This document shows positions 6,906 to 14,473 of a stretch of DNA of 15,364 nucleotides, piece by piece (the first letter of the stretch is position 1; every line of letters begins with the position of its first letter). The notes under the pieces are model-generated. The model saw nothing but the letters and a program-made list of their open reading frames with translations. It searched no databases and was not told the origin of the DNA. The stretch is from an uncultured Gemmatimonadota bacterium (GTDB taxonomy: Bacteria > Gemmatimonadota > Gemmatimonadetes > Longimicrobiales > Gaopeijiaceae): positions 1 to 15,364 of the forward strand of contig CALHIO010000203.1 in the NCBI GenBank assembly GCA_938030915.1, written 5' to 3'. A program made the translations under genes and the position numbers.

Positions 6906-7507
6906 ACCGTGTTCGTGTCGTGCTCTGTGTAGCGCTCCTCGCCATCGGGATGACCGGCTGCTCGTTGCTGGAGCCCAAGCCAGACACCTCTCGCTACTTC
7001 ATGCTGCGTGCGCTGTCGCCGGAGCAGGGGCCGGCGCTCGATGGCCTCGTGCTGGGACTCGGTCCGGTGGCGGTGCCGGACTATCTCGATTCGAACGAGA
7101 TGATCGACCTCGTCGGGCCGTACGAGGTTCGCTACTCCGCTCAGAACCGATGGGTCGAGCCGCTGGGCGGTCAGATCGTGCGGACGCTGAACGAAAACCT
7201 CGACGCACTCCTGTCTCCTGATGCCATCGTGTCGTACCCGTGGTTCGCGCAGGACGGCGTTCAGCTTCAAGTCGAGGTCGCGTTCGATCCGATCAGGATG
7301 GACGACGGCGGCGCCTGGACGGGGTCTGCGCGCTGGGTCGTGCGGGCGCCGGGCACGCGTGTCGGCCTGGAACGGGGCGACGTCTCGTTCGAACTCGGAT
7401 CCGGGTCGATCCCCCCGGACCAGATCGCCACGGCGCTCAGCACGGAACTCGAGGGTCTGACGGTTGCGATTGCGGAGGCCGTACGGCGCCAGGTCGCACG
7501 CCAGTAG
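6902..7507 (+). CDS. ABC-type transport auxiliary lipoprotein (PqiC/DUF330-like)
   Basis: A 201-residue lipoprotein with an N-terminal signal (residues 3-20) and a lipobox IGMTGC, modified Cys at about residue 20. After it come YFMLRAL, a hydrophobic LVLGLGPVAVPDYLDSNEMIDL stretch (split across about 49-70), and RWVEPLGGQIVRTLNENLDALL, which matches the ABC_trans_aux/PqiC pattern (PdYLd ... rWaePL ... i...L...L). PqiC in E. coli is the outer-membrane lipoprotein of the PqiABC MCE system. Here it would be the outer-membrane partner of MlaD. The start is GTG at 6902 in a GTGA overlap with mlaD, with GGAGGT (6891-6896) five bases upstream. It ends in TAG and is the last gene of the operon. Confidence 0.88.
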   Translation: MNRVRVVLCVALLAIGMTGCSLLEPKPDTSRYFMLRALSPEQGPALDGLVLGLGPVAVPDYLDSNEMIDLVGPYEVRYSAQNRWVEPLGGQIVRTLNENLDALLSPDAIVSYPWFAQDGVQLQVEVAFDPIRMDDGGAWTGSARWVVRAPGTRVGLERGDVSFELGSGSIPPDQIATALSTELEGLTVAIAEAVRRQVARQ

Positions 7508-7516
7508 CGAGCCACT

Positions 7517-7535
7517 CCGCTCCGAACTAGAGCGG
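7517..7535. terminator. Short inverted repeat between convergent stops
   Basis: CCGCTC (7517-7522) and GAGCGG (7530-7535) form a six-base stem with a seven-base loop in the 19-base gap between two convergent genes, extending over the stop codon of the minus-strand gene. It could stop transcription from both sides. There is no T-run on either side, so this is a weak call. Confidence 0.3.
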
Positions 7536-8036
7536 CAGGCGCAGCGAAAACAGAGGGGTAGGGGTGGGATCCTCGATGCCGTCCAGCGTGACGGCGCCGA
7601 TCAGACCCCCGACCAGGACGCCGATACCGGCCCCGATCAGCGTGGAGGAAAGGCGGTCGGCGTTCGTGCCCCCGCCGATCGCCGCCTCGAGGCCCAGCCC
7701 GATCAGCCCACCCACGGCGCCACCGATCGCACCACCGTATATGGCGCGTCGTTGACGATCACCGTCGCCCTGAAGCGCGATCCCGGCCGCCGTGGTCATC
7801 GCAAAGCCGGATCCCCACGAAAGCACACCCTGACTGACCCTGGAGAATCCTCCCATGGATCGACCGACCACGACCGCGGTTCCGGAGGCGACGACATAGC
7901 TGTCGAGCAGGAGCGTGGCCGCGCATCCGACACCGCACGGGTCGCTGAACTGTGCGTCTACCTGTGACGGAGTCGCGAAGACGACGGCGATCAGGAGGAT
8001 CGAGCCGGCGACCGGGAAGCGTATGATGCGCATCAT
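7527..8036 (-). CDS. Exported glycine-zipper protein, function unknown
   Basis: A 169-residue protein with an N-terminal signal peptide (MMRIIRF, then a hydrophobic run ending near VDAQF, cleavage likely around residue 26). The mature part is small and Gly-rich. It has a CGVGC pair early on, and two glycine-zipper-type membrane segments near the C-terminus (GGAIGGAVGGLIGLGLEAA and GAGIGVLVGGLIGAV). Glycine-zipper proteins usually sit in or on the outer membrane or periplasm; I do not recognise this one more precisely. The ATG at 8036 overlaps the stop of the upstream metallophosphoesterase gene as ATGA, and this choice puts the start exactly at a clean signal peptide. A longer reading from 8276 adds a non-protein-like Arg-rich leader and is rejected. 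Confidence 0.72.
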   Translation of the reverse strand: MMRIIRFPVAGSILLIAVVFATPSQVDAQFSDPCGVGCAATLLLDSYVVASGTAVVVGRSMGGFSRVSQGVLSWGSGFAMTTAAGIALQGDGDRQRRAIYGGAIGGAVGGLIGLGLEAAIGGGTNADRLSSTLIGAGIGVLVGGLIGAVTLDGIEDPTPTPLFSLRLPL

Positions 8037-9184
8037 CGGCTCGCGGCCAGGGGCGCTTCCGCGCATGCCGTGGCGGACGCCGATTCCTGAGGCAGCTCGC
8101 ACGCGAAGACGACGCGCAGCGGGGTGTCGGCCGCGCTTTGCGCGAAGACAGTGAGGCGGGAGGTCGTCGCGGTGAAGTCCACCCTCATGTATCCATGCTG
8201 GTCCGTCGCGTACCGGGTACCCTCGATCCGCTCGGCCTTGTTCGACTTCGACGCGGACCCGCTCACGAGCTGCCACAGGGGCTCGCCGTCCTCCTCCATA
8301 CCGATGACCTGCAGCGAGTGATCGTGCCCCGCCGCGAATCCGAGGGGCCGGACCCCGCTCGCACGGATGGCCTCACGGAGCCGAGTGAGCATCGCGGAGT
8401 ATCTCGGTGAGGCGAGATCCTGGATGCTCAAACCCGCCTTGATGGCCAGATACTGGATGAACGGGCCGCGGTCGAGACCGGAGACGTTGCCCCCGTGGGG
8501 CCCACCCGTCGACATCGGATGATGTGCGGCGAGGATCATCCGCTCGTCGGCGTGTGAACGAAGGAGGCTGGTGAGGTCACCGTAGAATCGGTCCTCCCCT
8601 CCACAATCATCGTCCGGTCGACGGAGAAGCCACTCCGTATCGATCAGAATCACACTCACGCCCGGGGCGACCGGGACCCGGTTCGGTCCGGGGCATCCGT
8701 CTGCGGGCAGGAGAAGTGCGCTGGAGTCGGGGGCGAGCTCGTGGAGCCACGCCTGCTGTCGCTGGATGGTCTCCCGGGCCGGAGTGTTACCCGCGCCCTT
8801 CGCCCAGTCGTGGTTTCCCGGCAGAAAGAAGGCGCGCGTGTCCGAGGCTCCTCGAGCCGCATCCAGCTGCGGTATGAGCTTCGCGAGATCTTCCTCGCGA
8901 AACGCTTCGCGCGCTCCGAGGTCGTAGATGTTGTCGCCGAGGAAGAGGACCACGCGAGACGCGGCCGGCGAGGCCTGCTCATGACGGTCGAGGTCCCGTT
9001 CGAGATGAGCGAGGACGGAGTCCCGTCCGGGACTCCGGATGCCCGCGTCTCCGACGAGGAACACCGATCCGGTGATGCCCGACGGTGCTGGCGGTGCGAC
9101 CTCGAGCGCCTCGTACCGGACCTGCGTGGCACATGCCGCGAGGGCGATTGCGATCAGAAGCGTGGCGTAGCGAGCTGCGGACAT
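8033..9184 (-). CDS. Lipoprotein metallophosphoesterase (calcineurin-like)
   Basis: A 383-residue calcineurin-like phosphoesterase exported as a lipoprotein (lipobox LAAC, Cys18). The two-metal site motifs are complete and in order: LVGDAG (43-48), FLGDNIYD (81-88), LPGNHDW (121-127), AAHHP (219-223) and AGHDH (285-289). The substrate is unknown; periplasmic enzymes of this fold hydrolyse phosphomonoesters or phosphodiesters. After the catalytic domain there is a C-terminal extension of about 90 residues without a domain I can name. The start is ATG 9184, with no clear Shine-Dalgarno sequence, following 156 bases without a gene. It is coupled to the downstream glycine-zipper gene by a four-base overlap. 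Confidence 0.88.
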   Translation of the reverse strand: MSAARYATLLIAIALAACATQVRYEALEVAPPAPSGITGSVFLVGDAGIRSPGRDSVLAHLERDLDRHEQASPAASRVVLFLGDNIYDLGAREAFREEDLAKLIPQLDAARGASDTRAFFLPGNHDWAKGAGNTPARETIQRQQAWLHELAPDSSALLLPADGCPGPNRVPVAPGVSVILIDTEWLLRRPDDDCGGEDRFYGDLTSLLRSHADERMILAAHHPMSTGGPHGGNVSGLDRGPFIQYLAIKAGLSIQDLASPRYSAMLTRLREAIRASGVRPLGFAAGHDHSLQVIGMEEDGEPLWQLVSGSASKSNKAERIEGTRYATDQHGYMRVDFTATTSRLTVFAQSAADTPLRVVFACELPQESASATACAEAPLAASR

Positions 9185-9340
9185 CGTCAGGGCGGTCGAC
9201 GGGTCCCCCGGAAGGAAAGCCCGAACGACGGGAAAAGCGTGGTGGCGGGATCCGAGCGGCCGAGCCCGAGGTGGGTCAGGAGCGGCTGCTGAATCGGTGA
9301 TAGGGAAGACACCCGAACGGGTGGCTGTGTGCCATCCGTG
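9185..9340. other. Non-coding gap upstream of the metallophosphoesterase
   Basis: These 156 bases lie between two minus-strand genes and probably hold the promoter of the metallophosphoesterase gene. I see no clear promoter hexamers, terminator hairpin or small gene. An open frame crosses it but is mostly a shadow of the gene to its right. Confidence 0.3.
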
Positions 9341-9985
9341 TCAGACGAAGAGGGTCGGCCCCAGCCAGCCCATCCACAGAGCCGCTCCGGCGGCCGCGCC
9401 GATAACGAGCGCCACTGTGAGTCTCTGGCGGCCCGTGCGTGCCAGGAGCGTCCAGGTGCCACCGAGGGCAATGATGAGCGCGAGTGCCGTCATCAGTGTC
9501 ATCATCCCCATGGGGACGAGGAGCGCCTGGCTTACATGGGCTTCGTCGGTGTGCACGCCACCGCTGACGAGAATGGCAGCCAGGACCAGTGGGAGCCGGG
9601 CCGCTGCGCACACCGCGACGGCTCCGCCGACGAGTCGTCCTGTCCGCGCGAGGCTGGCCAGCCCCAGACCGATCAGCAGATACGTCACGACCGGCCCGAG
9701 GAGGGCTGCGACGCCGGCGTGGCCGATGTTCGCGAGCGCGCGAGCTCCCGTGACGTTCCCAGCCTGAAGGCGTCGCCAGAACTCCGGCTGGTCCGCGAAG
9801 CCGGTCGACGCATAGTCCAGCGTCGGTTCCGCCAGTCCGAACACGACGTACCCCGAAAGGTGTCCGAGTTCGTGGGCCTGGATCGTCAGTGGCAGAACGG
9901 CAGCGGAGAGCGCGGCCGCTGTGAGCCACGCCCCCCGCGGGCGTTCTGGCGGCGCCTCGACACCGCCCGTCCGGGGTTCGATCAG
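9341..9985 (-). CDS. Membrane protein with HELGH motif (M50-like metallopeptidase candidate)
   Basis: A protein of about 214 residues with an HELGH motif (residues 38-42 from the CTG start), placed at the end of the first hydrophobic segment. Three or four more membrane segments follow. The HExxH in a membrane helix and the later GHAGVAALLGP stretch resemble M50-type intramembrane or membrane-bound peptidases, but I see no clear third zinc ligand (such as LDG or NPDG), so activity is uncertain. An ATG/GTG start that keeps HELGH does not exist: upstream in frame there is a TAA, then only a CTG at 9985 that overlaps the aminotransferase stop as CTGA. The GTG at 9844 would remove the motif. I therefore give the CTG start. 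It is probably coupled to the aminotransferase gene. Confidence 0.66.
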   Translation of the reverse strand: MIEPRTGGVEAPPERPRGAWLTAAALSAAVLPLTIQAHELGHLSGYVVFGLAEPTLDYASTGFADQPEFWRRLQAGNVTGARALANIGHAGVAALLGPVVTYLLIGLGLASLARTGRLVGGAVAVCAAARLPLVLAAILVSGGVHTDEAHVSQALLVPMGMMTLMTALALIIALGGTWTLLARTGRQRLTVALVIGAAAGAALWMGWLGPTLFV

Positions 9986-11472
9986 GCTTGACCGACCTGG
10001 GGGCCGTGCAGGATGGCGTTACGAATGTGGTCGATGATCAGGTCGACCTCCTCCGACGTCACCTGGAAATGAGGCGTGAAGCGGAGTGAGTTCTCGCCGC
10101 CGTGGATCACGCCGATGCCGTGCATTCTCATGAACTCCTCGGCGCTGTCCGTTCCGTAGGCCTTGAAGCGAGGCTCGAGCTCACACGAGAAGAGGAGTCC
10201 TGTTCCCTCGACCTTGGTGATCGCACCGTCGAGCTCGACTGCGAGGGCCTCGAGCTTTTCCACGAACTCGTGCCCGCGGTCGACGATGTTCTGGCGGATC
10301 TCGGGCGTCACCATCTCCAGCACCGCGGTGCCGATGTCCATCGCGCGTGGGTTCGCGGTCATGGTGTTGCCGTAGATGCCCTTCCGGTAGAGCTCGGCCG
10401 TACCCGGGGTCATGGCCAGAATCGAGAGCGGATACTGCCCGGCGTTCAACGCCTTCGAATACGTCTCCATGTCGGGGGCTTCGAGGTCCTGAAAGCCCGG
10501 ATAGTCGACGATCGAGAGGTATCCCGTCGATCGCAGGCCGGCCTGGATCGAATCGACGAGGAGCAGGCAGCCGTGCGCCTTCGTGAGCTCGCGGGCCGCC
10601 GCATAGAACTCGGGGGTGATGGCCACACCCGGGTTCCCCTCGCCCATGACGGGCTCGATGAAGAAGGCTTCGATGAAGTAGCCTTCGGCGTCGGCCTTGG
10701 CGAAGTGCTCCCTGAGGTTTTCGACGTCGTTCGGCTCGACCGTGAGCAGGCATTCGTTGCGGAAGGTGGCCAGATGCCGGTGGTACGATCCGCCGGTGGA
10801 GTCCGAGAACTGGGCGGGGCGCCCCGTCCGTCCGTGGAAGCCGCCTGCGAGCGACATCTTCGCGATGTGCTTGCCCTCGTGCCGACCCCCGGTGTCGGTC
10901 ATGAGCTTGGCGTTCACATCCGAGATTCGCGTTGCGACCGAGACGGACTCCGAACCGGAGTTCATCGCCACGAAGTGGGAGAAGGGGCAGCCTCCGTCGC
11001 GCGTCTGACCGATCTCCCGGCTGAGCGCCTGAGAGAGCCGAAGCTGCGAGAAGCTCGGCGTCATCACGTTGGCCATGACCTGAGGCTTCGTCATCGCATC
11101 GATGATGGGCTCTGGCACGTGTCCGAAGCCGAGCATGCCGTACCCACCGTTGTCGTGCAGGACCGCTCCCTTGGTGGTCACGATCCAGGGTCCGCGGGCG
11201 GCCATCGATACGTACGGGTTCACCGTGTCGTCGGCGTAGAAATTCACCAGATGTTCTTCGATCGCCGCGACCTGCTCGACTTCGCCGAGCTTCATGAGCT
11301 CGGGGAATTCACGATTCAGTGCCTCGAACTCATCCGCCGCGGCGTTGACCGCTTCGGCGAGTTCGGGATCGTGGGAGACGAAGTGACAGACGGTATCGTT
11401 GTCGAGACCTGTCGTACGCACGTCACCGGCGTGTGCACGGATGGCTTCGAGCTGATCAAGGACACCGGCCAA
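9982..11472 (-). CDS. Class III PLP-dependent aminotransferase
   Basis: A 496-residue fold-type I, class III aminotransferase, cytoplasmic; the substrate is unknown. Visible motifs from the TTG start are NPYVSMAARGPWIVTTKGA (from residue 85), GGYGMLGFGHVP (109-120), the phosphate-binding NSGSES (171-176), SLAGGFHGRTG (207-217), FIEPVMGEGN (271-280), VDSIQAG (306-312, with D307 contacting the pyridine nitrogen), and the PLP lysine in YSKALNAGQYPLS (K340). The usual DE at the aspartate motif is DS here. It also has a longer N-terminal region than ornithine/acetylornithine aminotransferases. TTG 11472 is the best start: GAGAGG lies six bases upstream, and there is no in-frame ATG or GTG in the short stretch before it. 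A longer frame up to 11739 encodes unlikely sequence. The stop is coupled to the HELGH gene. Confidence 0.88.
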   Translation of the reverse strand: MAGVLDQLEAIRAHAGDVRTTGLDNDTVCHFVSHDPELAEAVNAAADEFEALNREFPELMKLGEVEQVAAIEEHLVNFYADDTVNPYVSMAARGPWIVTTKGAVLHDNGGYGMLGFGHVPEPIIDAMTKPQVMANVMTPSFSQLRLSQALSREIGQTRDGGCPFSHFVAMNSGSESVSVATRISDVNAKLMTDTGGRHEGKHIAKMSLAGGFHGRTGRPAQFSDSTGGSYHRHLATFRNECLLTVEPNDVENLREHFAKADAEGYFIEAFFIEPVMGEGNPGVAITPEFYAAARELTKAHGCLLLVDSIQAGLRSTGYLSIVDYPGFQDLEAPDMETYSKALNAGQYPLSILAMTPGTAELYRKGIYGNTMTANPRAMDIGTAVLEMVTPEIRQNIVDRGHEFVEKLEALAVELDGAITKVEGTGLLFSCELEPRFKAYGTDSAEEFMRMHGIGVIHGGENSLRFTPHFQVTSEEVDLIIDHIRNAILHGPQVGQA

Positions 11473-11720
11473 GGGACACCTCTCGAGGGTCAGGGTTGAT
11501 CTTGAAGGGGAAGGAATCTCGCAGGGAAGTGGGGGGCTTGGGGAGGGGTAGCCCCCAAACGTGGCAGGGGTACGCCTTTCGCGAGGCTCTCGATTCCGCT
11601 CTTGTGTGCACGAATGAATGCGCCTGCACGGATTCCCCGCACAATACTCGCCGATGACCGTTCCGACGCGCGTCGTTTCGAACCGGAACGGCGGGGAGCG
11701 GGGCAGAGTCGGGTCTCCGC
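11473..11720. promoter_or_regulatory. Divergent intergenic region, aminotransferase / GT2
   Basis: These 248 bases separate divergently transcribed genes, so they should carry both promoters. Weak candidates exist (for example TTGTGC with CATTCA on the minus strand near 11610-11650), but none is convincing. A G-rich patch at about 11525-11550 is the only compositional oddity. No small gene or RNA is evident. Confidence 0.35.
11479..11484 (-). promoter_or_regulatory. Shine-Dalgarno sequence setting the TTG start
   Basis: On the minus strand GAGAGG lies six bases before TTG 11472. It is a good Shine-Dalgarno match at the right spacing and is the main reason for choosing this rare start codon for the aminotransferase. 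Confidence 0.6.
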
Positions 11721-13304
11721 ATGACTGAGCCGATCGCACGTGTGGTTCTCGCGCTGACCGGGCTCGTGTTCGCGTTCCTCATTCCCTTCGCGTTACACCG
11801 GACTCATCTGCTCCTCCTGTCTCGCCGTCCACGCGAGGAGATTCGGACGCCGTGGCCGGAGGACACGCTACCCTGCGTGACGGTTCAGCTGCCGATGTAC
11901 AACGAGTACGCGGTTGCGGCTCGCGCGATCGACGCAGCGTGCTCGCTCGACTATCCGCCTCATCGGCTCGAGATCCAGGTGCTCGACGACTCCGACGACG
12001 AGACCGCGTGGCTCGTGGAGCAGCGGATCGCTCGCTGGCAGGCGCGCGGGATGAATCTCCACCACGTGCGCCGGCAGGACCGCGACGGCTTCAAGGCCGG
12101 CGCCCTGCGCGCCGGGACGCGGGATGCAAGCGGGGAATTCCTGCTGATCCTCGACGCCGACTTCGTGCCTGGACCCGACACGCTCCGCGCGCTCCTCACG
12201 CCCATGCAGGATCCGAACGTCGGGATGGTTCAGGCCGCCTGGGACCACCTGAACCGCGACGAGAACTGGCTCACGGAGGCCCAATCGTATCTGCTCGACG
12301 GACACTTTCTGTACGAGCAGGGTGGGCGATATCGCGGCGGGCGCTTCTTCAATTTCAATGGTACCGCAGGCGTATGGAGGCGCACCTGTCTGGAGGATGC
12401 AGGGGGGTGGGAAGCCGACACGCTCACCGAAGACCTCGACCTGAGCTACCGCGCCCAACTGGCGGGGTGGCGGTTCGCGTACCTCGATGATGTCGCGGTG
12501 CCCGCCGAGATCCCGGCCACCGTCGCGGCGCTCGAAGTCCAGCAACGGCGTTGGGCTCAGGGCGGGGTGCAGACCGGTCGGAAGGTGCTCCCTCGCCTGC
12601 TTCGGGCCAGGCTACCGGTTCCGGTGAAGCTCGAGGCCGTGGTTCACCTGTTCGGACATCTGGCTCACCCGCTCACCTGGGCACTCGCCATTCTTCTCTT
12701 TCCGTCGGCGGTGGCCAGGCGTGCGCTGGCACTCGATCACCTTCTCGGCGTCGACCTGCTCCTCTTCACCGCCGCGACACTCCCGTTCGTCGTCTTCTAC
12801 TGGTCCGCGGGCGAGACACGCTCGCGCGCCAGAACGGGCCGGCTGCGGAGTGTGCTTCGCACGCTCGCGCTCGGGATCGGCCTGTCCGTTCCGGTCTCAC
12901 GTGCCGTGCTTCGCGGTCTGCGGCGGGCGAGTGACCCGTTCGAGCGCACGCCCAAGAGAGGTAATCGACGCAGGGATCGGTATGCCGCGGTGCGTGTTCC
13001 GGTCGATACCGCCCTCAAAGGGCTCATGATCGGCCTCATGACTTCGTATCTGCTGGCCGCGGTGGTGGGTGGATTCTGGGGGCAGATCCCATTCATCGTG
13101 CTCTTTCTTTCCGGCTATGCCGCGCTCGGCATGCCCGCCCTATACCGTGCGATCGCCGGTGCTCCGAGCCGTCCGGACGTCGTGGATGAGCACGGCGAGG
13201 AATGGAAGCCAGAGGGCGGCGCGGACGATGCCCGGCTGCGCCCACTGACCGGTGTCCTGGTAACTCCCGAGTCCGAAATAGCCGATGAATGCGAGGCCGC
13301 TTAG
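11721..13304 (+). CDS. Processive GT2 glycosyltransferase (cellulose synthase-like)
   Basis: A 527-residue membrane glycosyltransferase of the CESA-like GT2 group, which extends beta-linked polysaccharides (glucan or glucomannan type) at the inner membrane. An N-terminal membrane helix (about 6-33) is followed by the GT-A domain: VTVQLPMYNE (53-62), VLDDSDDE (87-94), LDADF (144-148), the TED acceptor-base motif (236-238) and QQRRW (274-278), the Q-x-x-R-W of processive enzymes. Three or more membrane helices follow (about 300-360 and 430-470). The sugar and product are not readable from sequence. ATG 11721 has only a weak ribosome site. The last 55 codons (13140-13304) overlap the convergent mannosyltransferase gene; this tail is hydrophilic and does not look conserved. 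Confidence 0.88.
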   Translation: MTEPIARVVLALTGLVFAFLIPFALHRTHLLLLSRRPREEIRTPWPEDTLPCVTVQLPMYNEYAVAARAIDAACSLDYPPHRLEIQVLDDSDDETAWLVEQRIARWQARGMNLHHVRRQDRDGFKAGALRAGTRDASGEFLLILDADFVPGPDTLRALLTPMQDPNVGMVQAAWDHLNRDENWLTEAQSYLLDGHFLYEQGGRYRGGRFFNFNGTAGVWRRTCLEDAGGWEADTLTEDLDLSYRAQLAGWRFAYLDDVAVPAEIPATVAALEVQQRRWAQGGVQTGRKVLPRLLRARLPVPVKLEAVVHLFGHLAHPLTWALAILLFPSAVARRALALDHLLGVDLLLFTAATLPFVVFYWSAGETRSRARTGRLRSVLRTLALGIGLSVPVSRAVLRGLRRASDPFERTPKRGNRRRDRYAAVRVPVDTALKGLMIGLMTSYLLAAVVGGFWGQIPFIVLFLSGYAALGMPALYRAIAGAPSRPDVVDEHGEEWKPEGGADDARLRPLTGVLVTPESEIADECEAA

Positions 13305-14444
13305 CAGAAGCCAGGCGCGGCTTCCTCGAAGGATCGCCATGGGAAGGATCCAGAGGACGTACCACGGATGGAGGGTCGGTGTGAGGATGATGCCGGTCCC
13401 GAGCACCCAGAGGAGTGCGCGGTCCAATTCGAAGCTCCTCCACGCGGTCCAGCCGATCACGCCGACCACGACCACCCCCGCGAGGGCCCGGGCCCGAAGA
13501 GGGTCTCCCGTCATCGTCTCCAGGACGGCAAAGGGCCCCTTCATGAACCACCAATGCTCACTATAGGTGCGCAATCCGTCGAAGAGCGCCGTGCCAGCGC
13601 CCGCATACGGTGCATAAAGAAGGACCACGGTCGCTACGAAGCCCGCGAGGGCCGCGAGGCCGCGGCGGCGCACGAGAGCCGGGAGTGCGGCGGCCGGAGC
13701 GAACTTCGTGAGCGACGCGAATGCAAGCGCAACGCCGGCTGTAGCGGCGGGAGCCCCGTCACGGCCCGCGACGTAGATCGCCACGGTGAGCGCGAAGAGG
13801 CCGAGAGGCTCGAGGTGCCCACTCCACGCCACCTCGATCAGCAGAAGGGGCGACCAGAGCCAGAGCAGGAGCACGGGTCTGTCGTCCAGCCCGCGCGCTG
13901 CCGCAATGCGGGCCAGAACGAAGCCCGTAGCGAGGTCGCACGCGATCCATACGACCTTCATCAACAGGAGGCTCGAGCCCGCGAGCGCAATCAGAAGGAA
14001 GATGATCTGCGCGCCTGGCGGGTAGATGGTCGACACCGATGGGTTGTTGATGTCGCTGTGGTAGTCGGTCCGCAGCGTGGCGAGCTCACTCGCGTCCGGC
14101 GCGGACGCGTAGGGATTCACTCCGGCGGCCTGAACGTGTCCGTCCCACAGGTAGCGGTTGAAGTCGTCGGAAAGCTCAGGGGCCAGGGGAAGCAGCGCGA
14201 GTCTCGCACCCACCGCGACGATCCAGATGAGGGTCCGCTGGGATGGCCTCATGCGTGTGCCGGTGCTCGAGTCCGGCCCCGGGATCGATCCGTCGGCTGC
14301 GGGCAGACTCCACGCCGCGGCGGCGTATGCGAGGAAGGCTGCGGCGAACATCATCAGGCCCGGCCACGGGAAGCGATGTGCGTCGGGGATCCACGCGAAG
14401 CTCACCAGCAGGGCGACCTCGGCTACGCCGAGAACGACCCACAT
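13140..14444 (-). CDS. GT-C mannosyltransferase-like membrane protein
   Basis: A polytopic membrane protein of about 434 residues, rich in hydrophobic helices, resembling the GT87/DUF2029 polyprenol-phosphate-mannose-dependent glycosyltransferases. The key motif in the first outer loop is ELSDDFNRYLWDG (D-D at about residues 93-94), followed by GVNPY, as in GT-C enzymes where the acidic pair is catalytic. Further on come IYPPGAQI, LASLTKFAPA, and LTPTLHPWY, all family-like. It likely adds a sugar from a lipid-linked donor on the outer face of the inner membrane. ATG 14444 has AGAGGGAG just upstream; ATG 14459 is an alternative with a poor ribosome site. The gene's 3' end overlaps the convergent GT2 by 165 bases, and its C-terminal helix there looks authentic. 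Confidence 0.85.
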   Translation of the reverse strand: MWVVLGVAEVALLVSFAWIPDAHRFPWPGLMMFAAAFLAYAAAAWSLPAADGSIPGPDSSTGTRMRPSQRTLIWIVAVGARLALLPLAPELSDDFNRYLWDGHVQAAGVNPYASAPDASELATLRTDYHSDINNPSVSTIYPPGAQIIFLLIALAGSSLLLMKVVWIACDLATGFVLARIAAARGLDDRPVLLLWLWSPLLLIEVAWSGHLEPLGLFALTVAIYVAGRDGAPAATAGVALAFASLTKFAPAAALPALVRRRGLAALAGFVATVVLLYAPYAGAGTALFDGLRTYSEHWWFMKGPFAVLETMTGDPLRARALAGVVVVGVIGWTAWRSFELDRALLWVLGTGIILTPTLHPWYVLWILPMAILRGSRAWLLLSGLAFIGYFGLGSYQDTGQWAQPGIVRAALWLPFLAVLIHDVRTARSTGDRTV

Positions 14445-14473
14445 TCTCTCCCTCTTCATCGGCGACCCCGTCC

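Noticed and set aside
7527..8276. Longer 249-residue version of the glycine-zipper protein
   Set aside because: The extra N-terminal part lies inside the metallophosphoesterase gene in another frame and precedes an obvious signal peptide start at 8036.
10102..11499. 465-codon open frame on the plus strand
   Set aside because: It is antisense to the aminotransferase, whose motifs are complete; the plus-strand translation is Arg/Glu/Val-rich and not protein-like.
9982..11739. 585-residue version of the aminotransferase
   Set aside because: The region before 11472 encodes Pro/Arg-rich, non-conserved sequence; TTG 11472 has a well-placed Shine-Dalgarno sequence.
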